In this document: piece after piece, positions 25,801 through 37,562 of the stretch | Layout: each line of letters opens with the position of its first letter | How positions within the stretch are numbered: position 1 is the first letter of the stretch | Origin: Tragulus kanchil | Taxonomy: Eukaryota > Chordata > Mammalia > Artiodactyla > Tragulidae | DNA length: 64,000 nucleotides | Direction of reading: 5' to 3' | Assembly (NCBI GenBank): GCA_022376925.1 | Contig: JAIOJX010000002.1 | Location: forward strand, 132,380,831-132,444,830 | Program-made: the position numbers and the translations under genes | Notes under the pieces: generated by a model | The model's database searches: none | The model's input: only the letters and a program-made list of their open reading frames with translations | Told to the model about the DNA's origin: nothing

Positions 25801-26602
25801 GAACACCAAAGTAGGGATTATAATACAGGCCCATCTGGGCTCCACAAAGCCCAAAACCAAAAGGCTGGTCAGTTTCGGTTTTTGTTTTAATGATCTCAGA
25901 GCTCAACATACTAGAGCTTCTTTAAAAGGGAGAAGTGTGGAAAAGTATGGAGTTACTGTCCTTCTCTTCCTTCCCCTGGAATCATGTGAAGCTTTTCCTC
26001 TTAAGTTTCTTAATTTATAGGACTTAACTAGACTCAGCGCCCTCACTTACACAAGGAACTTGTCATGGATTTTAGTGACTCTCAAGAAACTAGAACCACA
26101 CCAGCCCTTTTTTTGTTCCTTATCTATGCACGTGGGTAACGTCAGGGGAGGGGATCCCCCAGTGCCTTCGCCTAAAATTTGTGTTTATTCTCCGTAATGC
26201 ATTTTTTTCCTCTGGGTCCAATTTATCGATTGCTCATGCTTCTCCAGTGTTTTGTTCTAGATGGTGCAATCCCAGGCCAGGTGCAGTATGAGGATAAGGC
26301 TGTCAGTTAATCATCACATTTTAATTAGTGAAACAGAGAAAGGAAGACATAGTCAGCCTTTGCCAGTAAAGTCTGGACATAGAGAATATAGCACCCAGCA
26401 TAACCCTGACTGTCTGCAGAGGCCGGGAGACGGGATTGGAGTACTTCTTTAATCCAAACTACATATTGCCTTATGTGTAGGTCACACTTTTCACTGGCTC
26501 AGCTATTCAGTTAGCAAATTCATCTCATCTCTGCGTGGAAGTAAGTGACACAGTTAAGAGACCGAGCAGAACACAGTGTCTGGGCCTAAAGCCTTGACTG
26601 AC
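25801..26602. other. IGSF6 intron, nothing recognised
   Basis: Sequence between the MIR and IGSF6 exon 2. I see no SINE head, L1 pattern, conserved frame or splice-flanked exon. Confidence 0.45.
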
Positions 26603-26959
26603 CTCTTACCACAAGCACAGTCCCTCCTCCCGTTTGCTTGGCTCTAGGTTGCTTTGAGTTGGGAAAGGCGATTCCGCAGATGTAGATTGCGCTGTCATTG
26701 AAAGTCAGCCTGTTCACAGTGAGGGAAACTTGGTTTTGTGCCGGAAACTTAAGTGTGAATTTGTCTGTCTCACTTGTGCATCCGTTCAAGCACAGGCTCT
26801 CGGGCTTCTGAGCCCCGAGGCGGAACCAGAGGCGTCTGGGTTGCTCTGGAGGGCACCCCATTGTGGAGAAGGAGCACGACAAGGTTGCCGCCTTCTGCGT
26901 GATTTCCACTTCCAGGTCAGGTGGTTGAGACACCGAGACGGTACAGTCGCCCGCGGCAC
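26603..26959 (-). CDS. IGSF6: IGSF6 exon 2 (V-type Ig domain)
   Basis: This exon encodes residues 23-141, the extracellular Ig V-set domain. Visible hallmarks are the B-strand Cys in ATLSCSF (residue 51), the core Trp in RRLWFRLG (67), and the F-strand [12 protein letters not shown] with its Cys at 117. A further set of cysteines (58, 79, 83) is typical of this protein. NDS at 110-112 is an N-glycosylation sequon. The acceptor is CTTCCTCCTGCAG. The donor is taken as AGAG|GTCAGT, because this gives the phase-1 end that keeps exon 3 in frame (VVR-E-GKVLSK); the GTAAGA six bases earlier would break the frame. The exon is single copy. Confidence 0.93.
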
Positions 26960-27169
26960 CTGCAGGAGGAAGCAGATGAGCTGGTTTAGTGGGCTTCGCA
27001 CCTCCCTTCGTCTGTGCTTCTGTTTTGTTGACCTTTGAGGGGAAGAATCCATTGAAAGCCATTGCTTTCTTTTTCTTACCTCACTTTCAGCATAGACAAG
27101 GCTGTAAAAAACACTGGTGCCAGTATTTTATAACTATAAATTGAATGTAACCTTTAAAATTGTGAATCG

Positions 27170-27454
27170 GGGCCTCCCTGGTGGTCCAGTGGTCCAGTGG
27201 GTAAAGAGTCCATCATGCAGTGCAAGGGGCACCAGTTCAATCCGGGCACCTGGCTCGGGAGGATCCCACGTGCCACGGAGCATCTGGACTGGTGTGTCCA
27301 GTGGCTAGCCAGCACCTTGGGGTGCATGCACCCAGAGCTGGTGCTCTGCAGCCAGAGATGCCACTGTGGTGGGAGGTCCACACAGGCTGAAGAATAAAGA
27401 TGGATGAACATAAATAAATAAAAAATAATAATAATAGAGACCAAAATTTTTAAA
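27170..27454 (+). mobile_element. Family X SINE with 14-nt target duplication
   Basis: Target-site duplication AAAATTGTGAATCG is at 27156 and 27455. The head carries an extra GTCCAGTG repeat (GGTCCAGTGGTCCAGTGGG). It sits in IGSF6 intron 1. Confidence 0.88.
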
Positions 27455-27610
27455 AAAATTGTGAATCGTTCTATTGCACGTCTGTAACTTTTTAAACATT
27501 GCATGTCAACTTTACTTCAATCAAAGCAATAATTGAGGCTAAAAAAATATAGATGCTGGTGTTCCTCACTTTTCCTGACTCTCTAAGTCTCCCAGCCGCA
27601 GCCTCAGTGA

Positions 27611-29723
27611 TGCCTGATTCTTGAGGAGCAGCCCAGAGAGGCCCTCGAGGATGCCCATCACCATGAGTGGAGGGTACAGCAAGTCTGGAGTCAGCAGTTT
27701 GGGGTCTGCGTGTCCACTCGTGGTGTTCTTACAGCTGTCCTTTGATCTGCCTATGCAGATCAATTGCTCTCTTATCTGTACCCCTGGCCTCACAGGAGTG
27801 TGCATTCAGTGTGGTCCTAGGTATCAAAGCCCTTCATGCAAATGATTGAGCACATGAGCGGTAGGGATTATTTTTTCCTGCCTTGTGGAGGTTGTGATGG
27901 CTAGGAATTCATGACAATTTACAGTTGTTTTTCGGTGAGCCTACTTGTCCCTGTGGGAAACATTATTAAAGGGAAGATGTACATCTGGGAAAATGCAGCC
28001 CTAGCTTAGGTCACAGCATCTTTGGTTACTGAGTGCGGTCTACTGAGCCGGCGAGCTTTGCCCAACAGATTAGTTTTCTTGATGGTGCTTGTACGTTGCT
28101 TTGTAGTCTCGTGTACCTTTCGTCTATTTGATGAGCAGTATTGTGATCATAAACAGACATTAGAGTTCCAATCCTAGTTCTGCGAGTTTCTAACTCTCTG
28201 CTCACTGTTTCCTCATTAGCAAAGGGGGGAGAGTATTGTGAGTATCATGAGGTTAGCAGGAAGTGAGGCCGTCGATGCATAAGCAGTACTTTCTTAGCTG
28301 TAGTAAGTATCTAATAAAAGTAGGTATTTCTGCTGCTGTGGCCACTCCTGTCCCCACTGTATCGTATGCCCATTTTAGAGATAGTTGTGGGCCTCTCCAC
28401 AGCATGTTGGCAGGCTGAGACTAGACACCCTGTCCAGTGCCCTCTCTGCCACTCCGTCATGCTGCTTCCCTGTCACGGAGGGACGGAGGGTGGTCCCTCC
28501 GCTGCCTTCTATCTAATCCCAGATTTGTGAAGCTGGAAAGCTGCTCAGGTGTTAATTACTCGGAAGACCTGCCCTCACCCATTTGGGGGCAACGGCGGCT
28601 CTGTGTCAACGAGTATTAGTTGAGCCAAATTGGGATTTTGCATGTTTTCAGTTTGACTGTGCCTGATTCTTGAGGAGCAGCCCAGAGAGGCCCTCGAGGA
28701 TGCCCATCACCATGAGTGGAGGGTACAGCAAGTCTGGAGTCAGCAGTTTGGGGTCTGCGTGTCCACTCGTGGTGTTCTTACAGCTGTCCTTTGATCTGCC
28801 TATGCAGATCAATTGCTCTCTTATCTGTACCCCTGGCCTCACAGGAATGTGCATTCAGTGTGGTCCTAGGTATCAAAGCCCTTCATGCAAATGATTGAGC
28901 ACATGAGCGGTAGGGATTATTTTTTCCTGCCTTGTGGAGGTTGTGATGGCTAGGAATTCATGACAATTTACAGTTGTTTTTCGGTGAGCCTACTTGTCCC
29001 TGTGGGAAACATTATTAAAGGGAAGATGTACATCTGGGAAAATGCAGCCCTAGCTTAGGTCACAGCATCTTTGGTTACTGAGTGCGGTCTACTGAGCCGG
29101 CCGAAGCTTTGCCCAACAGATTAGTTTTCTTGATGGTGCTTGTACGTTGCTTTGTAGTCTCGTGTACCTTTCGTCTATTTTATGAGCAGTATTGTGATCA
29201 TAAACAGACATTAGAGTTCCAATCCTAGTTCTGCGAGTTTCTAACTCTCTGCTCACTGTTTCCTCATTAGCAAAGGGGGGAGAGTATTGTGAGTATCATG
29301 AGGTTAGCAGGAAGTGAGGCCGTCGATGCATAAGCAGTACTTTCTTAGCTGTAGTAAGTATCTAATAAAAGTAGGTTATTTCTGCTGCTGTGGCCACTCT
29401 TGTCCCCACTGTATCGTATGCCCATTTTAGAGATAGTTGTGGGCCTCTCCACAGCATGTTGGCAGGCTGAGACTAGACACCCTGTCCAGTGCCCTCTCTG
29501 CCACTCCGTCATGCTGCTTCCCTGTCACGGAGGGACGGAGGGTGGTCCCTCCGCTGCCTTCTATCTAATCCCAGATTTGTGAAGCTGGAAAGCTGCTCAG
29601 GTGTTAATTACTGGGAAGACCTGCCCTCAACCATTTGGGGGCAACGGAGGCTCTGTGTGAAATAGTATTAGTTGAGCCAAATTGGGATTTTTGCATGTTT
29701 TCAGTTTGACTGTGCCTGATTCT
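27611..29723. repeat. Tandem duplication 9
   Basis: Copies 27611-28670 and 28660-29723 are spaced 1049 nt apart and share TGCCTGATTCT at the join. It has more differences than most: CGAGTATTAG versus AATAGTATTAG, ACTCGG versus ACTGGG, and a GCCGGCGAGC versus GCCGGCCGAAGC change. It contains a MIR-like stretch. Confidence 0.92.
28130..28330 (+). mobile_element. MIR-like relic (also at about 29181-29382)
   Basis: CAATCCTAGTTCTGCGAGTT ... CTCACTGTTTCCTCATTAGC ... GTGAGTATCATGAGGTTAGC follows the MIR middle and 3' part. Low identity makes this tentative. Confidence 0.5.
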
Positions 29724-29864
29724 GTGTTTCCACATGGTCTTACTTGTCTGACTTTTCCCTTTGCTGCTGTACCTGAGTTGAAAAGTACTCCAAGCTGTCT
29801 GACATAAGTTTCATACGGGCCTTTTGTCACTTAACATGTTTCTTACGTATCTTGATCCAGAACA

Positions 29865-32113
29865 GAAGAATTAAAGCTAAAATTTATCATATGTATGATG
29901 CAGATCTATTCTCATGTTTTATGCTTTGTATTTGTACAAGTGGAGATGAGCTGGGAGCTTTATAGCAACCTGCTGAGTGTAACCCAGGTGAGAGGGTGAA
30001 GTCGCGGCACTGGAGAAGTCGAGGCTTCTCCAAGGGACTGAGCGTCACTCCGGAGGCTGATCACTGCCACCGCGTTTCCCCTAGCTGGACTAGTCACCTC
30101 AGAAGTAGAGAAACACCGTACAAGGCAGAGTGACCCCTGGGTGGGGGAACTTGAAGTGGAAGTGGGCCCGCCAGAGCCACGAAGTGAATCAGCCAGGGCC
30201 CCAGATAGAGGTATCAAAAGGGAAGCTGCCTTTTCACATTTTTCTTGGAGAACTAGTGTTCCAGGGTGAAATACACATTTGCAACTTTAGAGTTTCTTAT
30301 CTCTGCTCATTTCTGCCTCAGTAGGGAGAAAGCCAGTTGCGAGGCTTCCTGTGAGAGGGCAGGCTGAGGCGCCCTGCTGCTCCCTCCCCCTCGCTGGGAC
30401 CTTGAGGCAACAGCTCGTGAAAAGGGAAGTTGGGATCATGTCAGCCTGCGGCCCACTCCTGTGAAAAGCTTCACTTTGAGAACTCTCACATTCTGTAGTT
30501 GTTTCTTTTTAAATATATAGTACCCTCTGGAAAGGTTGAAAGTTTACCTTCTTAGTGAAGGGAAAGATGGCTATTTCTGAAGACCAAGCTAGGAAATACA
30601 TAGAAACGTCATTTTGAGACTTTTTTAAAAAACACCTTTATGGATAGTTTTGAACAGAATGCAGAAACAGTTGACCAAGCTCTTAAGTAACTTCTCCGCA
30701 TTGCCTGACTTCAGCCCAGTCTTGTTTCAGCTTGCTTCCCTACTTAAGCCTTCACTCTCGTGTTATTTTATGGCAATTTCCAGATATTTTATATGCACTT
30801 CATTGAGAATATGTCTTTGAAAGATAAAAATTCTTCTTTAAAATAGTACTAATTAAAATAAAAGTTGTATATACTTATTAGGGGAAAAAAAGAGTATTAG
30901 ACCATAGTCCTTTCACCATGCCCCTCCCAACCCCGTCCCACCGATCACTGTTAACATTTAAAAATATTTCTCTACAGATGAGAAACGGAAGAATTAAAGC
31001 TAAAATTTATCATATGTATGATGCAGATCTATTCTCATGTTTTATGCTTTGTATTTGTACAAGTGGAAATGAGCTGGGAGCTTTATAGCAACCTGCTGAG
31101 TGTAACCCAGGTGAGAGGGTGAAGTCGCGGCACTGGAGAGGTCGAGGCTTCTCCGAGGGACTGAGCGTCACTCCGGAGGCTGATCACTGCCACCGCGTTT
31201 CCCCTAGCTGGACTAGTCACCTCAGAAGTAGAGAAACACCGTACAAGGCAGAGTGACCCCTGGGTGGGGGAACTTGAAGTGGAAGTGGGCCCGCCAGAGC
31301 CACGAAGTGAATCAGCCAGGGCCCCAGATAGAGGTATCAAAAGGGAAGCTGCCTTTTCACATTTTTCTTGGAGAACTAGTGTTCCAGGGTGAAATACACA
31401 TTTGCAACTTTAGAGTTTCTTATCTCTGCTCATTTCTGCCTCAGTAGGGAGAAAGCCAGTTGCGAGGCTTCCTGTGAGAGGGCAGGCTGAGGCGCCCTGC
31501 TGCTCCCTCCCCCTCGCTGGGACCTTGAGGCAACAGCTCGTGAAAAGGGAAGTTGGGATCATGTCAGCCTGCGGCCCACTCCTGTGAAAAGCTTCACTTT
31601 GAGAACTCTCACATTCTGTAGTTGTTTCTTTTTAAATATATAGTACCCTCTGGAAAGGTTGAAAGTTTACCTTCTTAGTGAAGGGAAAGATGGCTATTTC
31701 TGAAGACCAAGCTAGGAAATACATAGAAACGTCATTTTGAGACTTTTTTAAAAAACACCTTTATGGATAGTTTTGAACAGAATGCAGAAACAGTTGACCA
31801 AGCTCTTAAGTAACTTCTCCGCATCGCCTGACTTCAGCCCAGTCTTGTTTCAGCTTGCTTCCCTACTTAAGCCTTCACTCTCGTGTTATTTTATGGCAAT
31901 TTCCAGATATTTTATATGCACTTCATTGAGAATATGTCTTTGAAAGATAAAAATTCTTCTTTAAAATAGTACTAATTAAAATAAAAGTTGTATATACTTA
32001 TTAGGGGAAAAAAAGAGTATTAGACCATAGTCCTTTCACCATGCCCCTCCCAACCCCCCGTCCCACCGATCACTGTTAACATTTAAAAATATTTCTCTAC
32101 AGATGAGAAAACG
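29865..32113. repeat. Tandem duplication 10
   Basis: Copies 29865-30988 and 30988-32113 are spaced 1123 nt apart and essentially abut. Several single-base differences and a C-run length change are visible. This is unique intronic sequence; I recognise no gene or repeat in most of it. Confidence 0.92.
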
Positions 32114-32338
32114 GTAAGAGCTTTTGTTCCCTTTCCTGCCCTGTGACCCAAACTTCGTGAGCAAATCTGAGATTATTAGATTTATTAGAACTGTGACGAG
32201 ATTATTAGAACTGTAATCTAGGAAACTATTTCGTAGAGAGAAAACAGGAAAGACATGCATATTTTTTTGATATGATTATTTTTCAAGCAAGTAGCCATTG
32301 TATTTTTTTTTTTTTAATGACAAGTACTTCAATTTGTG

Positions 32339-32555
32339 GGCTTCCCTGGTGGCTCGGACATTAAAGAATCTGCCTCCAGTGGAGAAGACCTGGGTTTGAT
32401 CCCTGGGTCTGGAAGATTCCCTGGAGAAGGAAATGGCAACTCACTCCAGTATTCTTGCCTAGAGAATTCCATGGACAGAGGAGCCTGGCAAGCTACAGTC
32501 CATGGAGGTCACAAAGAGTCCAATACGACTGAACAACGAACACTTTCACTTTTCA
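32339..32555 (+). mobile_element. Bov-A2-type SINE
   Basis: It has head GGGCTTCCCTGGTGGCTCGG, TTTGATCCCTGGGTCTGG, CACTCCAGTATTCTTGCC, and end CAATACGACTGAACAACG. It lies in METTL9 intron near IGSF6 exon 1. Confidence 0.9.
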
Positions 32556-32942
32556 ATTTAAAGTAATTCAGCTTTTCTGAAACACTGTTCTTTAAAAATA
32601 TTCAAGCATTAGCTTAATGCAGAGTGTATTTGCCTGTATGGAACTGAATTGCTGATGATTAACATGTAATTTTATCAATATTTTCAACCTTTTGTTTGGT
32701 GAAGTGCTATTCTCTAAAGCAGCATAATAGCAAAGGAAATTTTCAGTGTTAATATGAATTTCTTTCTCAGTTATTCTTTTATTACCAATTTATTTGAGAA
32801 AAAGGGAAATTTATCATCTCAGACAGTTTCCATAATGTTATACATTTAAAAATTAATCTATAGGGGCTTAAAATATAAATGACTTAAGTCAAAAATAGCA
32901 ATCGTTATAAATAAAATGGAGGGAATAAAAAAAAAGCCTTAC

Positions 32943-33009
32943 CGACATAAAACAGAATCAGATTGAATTCCAGACCGAGAATGATCTTGCCTCTGTTCAT
33001 GGTCTCCAT
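32943..33009 (-). CDS. IGSF6: IGSF6 exon 1 (start and signal peptide)
   Basis: IGSF6 (also called DORA) is a type I membrane Ig-superfamily receptor of dendritic and myeloid cells, encoded antisense within a METTL9 intron in mammals. This exon gives 22 codons starting METMNRGKII and a final G before the donor GTAAGG. The segment GLEFNLILFYVG is the hydrophobic core of a signal peptide. Two in-frame ATGs (33007-33009 and 32998-33000) can serve as start; the upstream one is taken here. The phase-1 end joins exon 2 to give [12 protein letters not shown]. Confidence 0.88.
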
Positions 33010-33082
33010 TTTTCTGTGTGTGTGTGTGAGATGTGGGAGTGTGTATTTGAAGAGAATTGTGGCTCTTTTTTTTTTTTTTTTT

Positions 33083-33107
33083 AAAGGAAGAACCAAAGAG
33101 AGGAACT
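33083..33107. promoter_or_regulatory. Possible ETS/PU.1 sites upstream of IGSF6
   Basis: About 75-100 nt 5' of the IGSF6 start codon the + strand carries AAAGGAAG and AGAGGAACT, both with a GGAA ETS core; the second resembles the myeloid PU.1 site. IGSF6 is myeloid-expressed and no TATA box is obvious, which fits a PU.1-type promoter. The motifs are short and A-rich sequence gives such matches by chance. Confidence 0.3.
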
Positions 33108-33450
33108 GTTATTAAGGAACCATAATTGGGAACTTTTTGAAATTGTGTAAAGATTGTTTGTAATCCAGTTTCACCATTGAAAGTTGAGATTTTAGCCTAG
33201 AGCACATTTCTAAATGTTCCTATGTTCACATTTTTCTTGGATTTTACGAATCCTCGAAGATATTAGATATTTTGGGTGAGATTTTGATTTAATATGGTGC
33301 ATATTCCCAGGAAGTATTATTTGACAGATAACCCATACTTTAAATTTCCAGAGCAATTCAGTCGCTAGTGTTGGGCATCTAATTTGTGCTTAGTACTGGG
33401 CCAATAACTGCTGGAAATCAAGGAGAAGCAGAAGGAAGTATCTTCATGTA

Positions 33451-33664
33451 GTGTGCTCATTCACTTCAGTTGTGTCCAACTCTTCATGATCCCATGGACT
33501 GTAGCCTGCCAGACTCTTCTTTCCATGGGATTCTCCAGGCAGGAATACTGGGGAGGCTTTCTGTTCCTCCAAGGGATCTTCCCAACCCAGGGATTGAACC
33601 CACTTCTTTTTCATCTCCTGTATTGGCGAGTGGGTTCTTTACCGTGAGCACCACCTGTGAAGTC
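33451..33664 (-). mobile_element. Bov-A2-type SINE
   Basis: It is flanked by ATCTTCATGTAG on both sides (near 33439 and 33666). The reverse complement shows the usual head and CAGTATTCCTGCCTGGAGAA core. It is inserted about 440 nt upstream of the IGSF6 start codon. Confidence 0.87.
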
Positions 33665-33750
33665 CATCTTCATGTAGAGACAAAGGAATATTAGTGAACA
33701 ATGTGAAGAAATAAGTTGGGTGCCATTAAATAGCTGTGCCCCAATTTTGT

Positions 33751-33955
33751 TTAGTTGCTAAGTCATGTCCGACTCTTTGCGAACCCATGAACTATGACCC
33801 ACCAGGCTCCTCTGTTCATGGAATTCTCCAGACAAGAATTCTGGAGTCGGTTGCCATTTCCTTCTCCAGAGGATCTTCCCAGCCCAGGTATTAAACTTGC
33901 GTCTCCTGCATTGGCGAGTGGATTCTTTACCACTGAGTCCCCTGGAAAGCCCCGG
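33751..33955 (-). mobile_element. Bov-A2-type SINE
   Basis: Target duplication TGCCCCARTTTTGT (33737 and 33956) brackets it. The + strand shows CTAAGTCATGTCCGACTCTT and CATTTCCTTCTCCAGAGGAT. Confidence 0.88.
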
Positions 33956-33969
33956 TGCCCCAGTTTTGT

Positions 33970-35169
33970 GTGACCCCTTTCACTGTGCTGGAAAATAAAT
34001 GTGTGGAATCTCTGTCATCCAGAACCCCACCCCAGTCCCTCTGGGGCTTCATCAGTCAAATTCTTTGTAAGCAGCAGAAGGTGACTTGGGCTGACGTAAG
34101 CAGAACAGTTTATCGAAAGGATTTGAGGGTAGCACGTTGAGTCACTGGGAAGACTGGAGAATCACGTATGGGGTCTGCATGCAAGACACATGCCCCAAAA
34201 TGTGCTATAAAGCTGACCTGAAGAGCACACTGCCTTCAAGCACTGACTGCCTCCAAGCACTGGCTGCCTCCGCAAAGACCAAAGCCTGTCGGTAGTGCTG
34301 CCCCAGCACACCATGCCGCCTTGCAGAGAACAAGCCTCACGTCCCCCTTCTCTGGGTCACTTGCTCCTCAATCCAGGTGTTGGATGAGTTTTTCTAGGCT
34401 TGGGTCATGAGCCGGTGCCTGAGCTGCAGGAAAGGCAGGGGAAGCCGCTTCTCATTAGGCTTTGCCTTCCACCAGGAAGAGGGGTGCTCGCCACCGGAAA
34501 CAATGAAAAATCTTTCCACTGTACTGTTTGTATACTTGGTACCTGTTGATGATGTTATTTTATCATTTATTAGGTAGTTATTCTCAGTCTGTATTTAGTA
34601 ACACTTATTACTGTGTATTTTTTTTTACATCATTGTTACATCTAAAAGCATCCCCCCAAATTTATATATACCAGTGTTTGTGTGTGTTTGTAGTCAGTGT
34701 TTGGTGTGTAGGTGAACTTGAAGACCTTTTCTAGCTCCCCCAGCACCTGGGCATCTGATACTCATGGGTTTGGAAATGGCTGACATAACACAGACTTCAG
34801 TCACTGTTCTGAGAAAATGCAAGATTGATTCATCCATTCCTGTGTGTTCACCTCTCTCATTCTGGAGGTTAACTTTTATGCCATTGTTCTGAAAAGTTGA
34901 TTGATCTCTGTTGAAAAACACACTGAATGATCTGTTTTTAGAAGTTTAAATCATTCATTAACCTATTTTTCTTCTCAGCCTGACAAACCTCTCTAGTTAA
35001 TATGTGGCATAATTTTACTATAACCAGTGACATTTTCTTGCTTTTATTTGAAGCACTCTTTCAAACTTTGTGTTACTCTCTGCCTCAGTATCCTGTTATT
35101 TAATGAGCAGTTTTCCAAACCTATGAACCATTACACAACAGTCAGTCTAAGGGAGGGTGATACAGAAAC
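33970..35169. other. METTL9 intron, no gene recognised
   Basis: It contains a small 17-nt period repeat near 34226-34272 (CTGCCTYCAAGCACTG) and a T-run with a TG stretch near 34675. No conserved coding sequence was seen. Confidence 0.45.
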
Positions 35170-35390
35170 TGTCAGAGAAAGCAGTAGTGTGGGCTTTGGA
35201 TTCAGGTAAACCAGGGATTACATTTCTGCCCCAGTATTCATTAACCTTGCAAGATGGGGCATGTTCTTCAGTCTTCCAAAGTCTGTACTTCCTCTGTGGC
35301 CTGCCGCTGGGTTACCTGGGAGATTGTTCATCAAGGCACCCATTGCTTGGCACGTACCGAGTCCTTAGCAAATCTTGTTCTTCCCCTCTT
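35170..35390 (+). mobile_element. MIR-like relic
   Basis: GTGTGGGCTTTGGATTCAGG ... CCTTGCAAGATGGGGCATG ... GCTTGGCACGTACCGAGTCC ... TTAGCAAAT follows the MIR order, about 60 nt before the last METTL9 exon. Confidence 0.55.
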
Positions 35391-35427
35391 CCCTCTCTTG
35401 AATTCTCTTGTTTGTTCAAGAATTTAA

Positions 35428-35652
<225 letters not shown>

Positions 35653-36140
35653 ACAAACGTGGAGGTCTTCAGAGTCCAGGCCAAGAACGTCCACTCCAGA
35701 AGAGGCTCTGCGTTCTCAATTATGTGAAGGGAAGACCGCCATTCTGAATATCATGTAGGGGTTTTAAAAGCCAAAATACTAATGATTTCTTTGTAGTGTG
35801 TAAAAGAAATGTTTTTAAAAAACAAAAACCCAACTCTTTGAGGATTTTTATCAACTCTTTACACAGCAATGCAGGTCCCACTCCGATGACGGAAGATATT
35901 TTTTATACCTAATCGCAGTAGGGACTCATTCGTGGTCAAAGAGATAGTCATGGCTTCGCAGGGAACCAGTAAATGTGGGTGGTTTTTAATAAAATGAAGA
36001 CTGGCAATAAAACTGTCCGTCCAGTGGCAAATATTGGTTTTAAGGTATAGCCACTGATACTCTTTCATGTTTAGACATTTCTTTCATTATTCAAGAACGT
36101 GTCTTTAATCATGCTAATAAACTTTTTTGGAGATGACTTC
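35653..36140 (+). other. METTL9: METTL9 3'UTR
   Basis: This is non-coding sequence from the METTL9 stop to about 20 nt past the best poly(A) signal at 36116-36121. Two more AATAAA hexamers lie upstream (around 35988 and 36006), so shorter transcripts are possible. The exact cleavage site is inferred, not seen. Confidence 0.65.
36116..36121 (+). terminator. METTL9: Poly(A) signal AATAAA of METTL9
   Basis: A canonical AATAAA hexamer lies 464 nt past the METTL9 stop. It is followed within about 30 nt by T- and GT-containing sequence, as expected of a cleavage and polyadenylation site. Confidence 0.65.
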
Positions 36141-36933
36141 AGCATCATGTTTGAGTTACTAGAAGGCTTCCCTGGCATCTTTGATTGCTTTACTTCAGGG
36201 GTACCCAGGTAGGAGTGAATGTGAAAGATGCCTCTGACTTGAATATGTGGTAAAGGAAGGCTTTAGACTCGAGGTGCTTACTGCAAATTGTGGTGCACAC
36301 AAGCAATCCAGACTAACCCTCAAAATGACGACCTCATTCAGATATAGTACTTCAGGGACCACTCTCAATCCCCAGCTAATTTTTTTTTTTTTTTGGAAAC
36401 ACAGAGCACTGAGTTCTGACTTTGTGTTAACTTATGTCCTACACTCAGAATTTTGCTTTTCTGGACAATCTCAGGTTTTAAGAATTGAAACATTCAGTTT
36501 TGTCTACAGACAAAAACGCAATCTAAAAATGTTTTAATTCCGTTTCTTACTCTGTCCTTGTATACCTCTTTCAAAGAGCTTGGCTCTTCTCGAAATCCTT
36601 AACTGAGTGTGTAGCTCACCAGGAGGATGGTTTGAGAAAACCATGTCAGACTCATGCATTCTAGAATCCACGTGCGCCTCCAGCCAAGTACCCAGAAATG
36701 TTGCAACGAGAAGCTCATGACCAAGATCGATACCCACTGTGGCTATTCTAAAGAGCACTTAACCCAGAATCTCAAATCTCAGTAATAATGGAGATGCCAA
36801 TTTGAGATCGTGCCTGTTAACAATATGTTATTCTCACAACTTTCATTGCTTTCGTCAGCCAGGTGTTTCATTAAATAGTCTCATCTGTATGCTCGTGGAA
36901 GTCATCAAATCAGCACATTTACTACCACACCTG
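36141..36933. other. METTL9 downstream flank, nothing recognised
   Basis: Unique-looking sequence directly after the METTL9 poly(A) region. There is one T-run near 36380 but no SINE head or coding signal. Confidence 0.45.
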
Positions 36934-37547
36934 GGCATAAAGGAGGATTAATGCCTTGAGAAGAATGACTTTATTACCCATTACAAACAGCATTTCCACA
37001 TCCTCACACCAATATCTTCCACTGTTGTTGTATAGTTGTAATAAGAGTTGGGTTATGTGATTTATGCAAAAATGTTATTGGTGCGTTCTAACGCCTTTTT
37101 CCAGGAATTCAATTAAGTGACGTGCAAATACTTAGCACTTAGATGGTTAAGAATAGAGGAAATGAGTAAACTTAATGTAGTTCTTGTACAGTTGAGTTTT
37201 GCTTCTTGATACACTGTCATCATCAGGGGTTGCTGTTTATAGACTGCTGAACCAGAGTGCAAGAGTGATAGATGTTCCAAGAGGCAGGTTGCTCCAAAGT
37301 GTTTCATTAACTTTGAAATCGAGAATTAATTTCATCGTCTATTTGGAGAAAAAAAAGACCTCATTCTTTACCTCCTAAATCAGAAAAAGCAGATACATGT
37401 ATGCGTCTTAAAGACAAATACTTTCTCAATCTGAGGTTCTCTGAAAACCAGCTTCTCCAAAGTGCTGTTTTGGGATGAACCTTTAAGCCAACCAATCCGC
37501 TAACATTTCATGCCTAGACTTGAGCGTCTTGGTGGTGTAGCACCATT

Positions 37548-37562
37548 CCACTAGATGGCAGT
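37548..37562 (+). promoter_or_regulatory. CTCF consensus site
   Basis: CCACTAGATGGCAGT matches the CTCF core consensus CCASYAGRKGGCRSY at every position. It lies 1.4 kb past the METTL9 poly(A) signal, a plausible boundary position. It is not inside a recognised SINE. Confidence 0.65.

Noticed and set aside
32103..32113. An 11-nt micro-exon candidate (CTACAG / ATGAGAAAACG / GTAAGA) in the METTL9 intron
   Set aside because: Inserted between the two METTL9 exons it creates an immediate in-frame TAG with one acceptor and a frameshift with the other. It also ends exactly at a duplication boundary. Likely coincidence.
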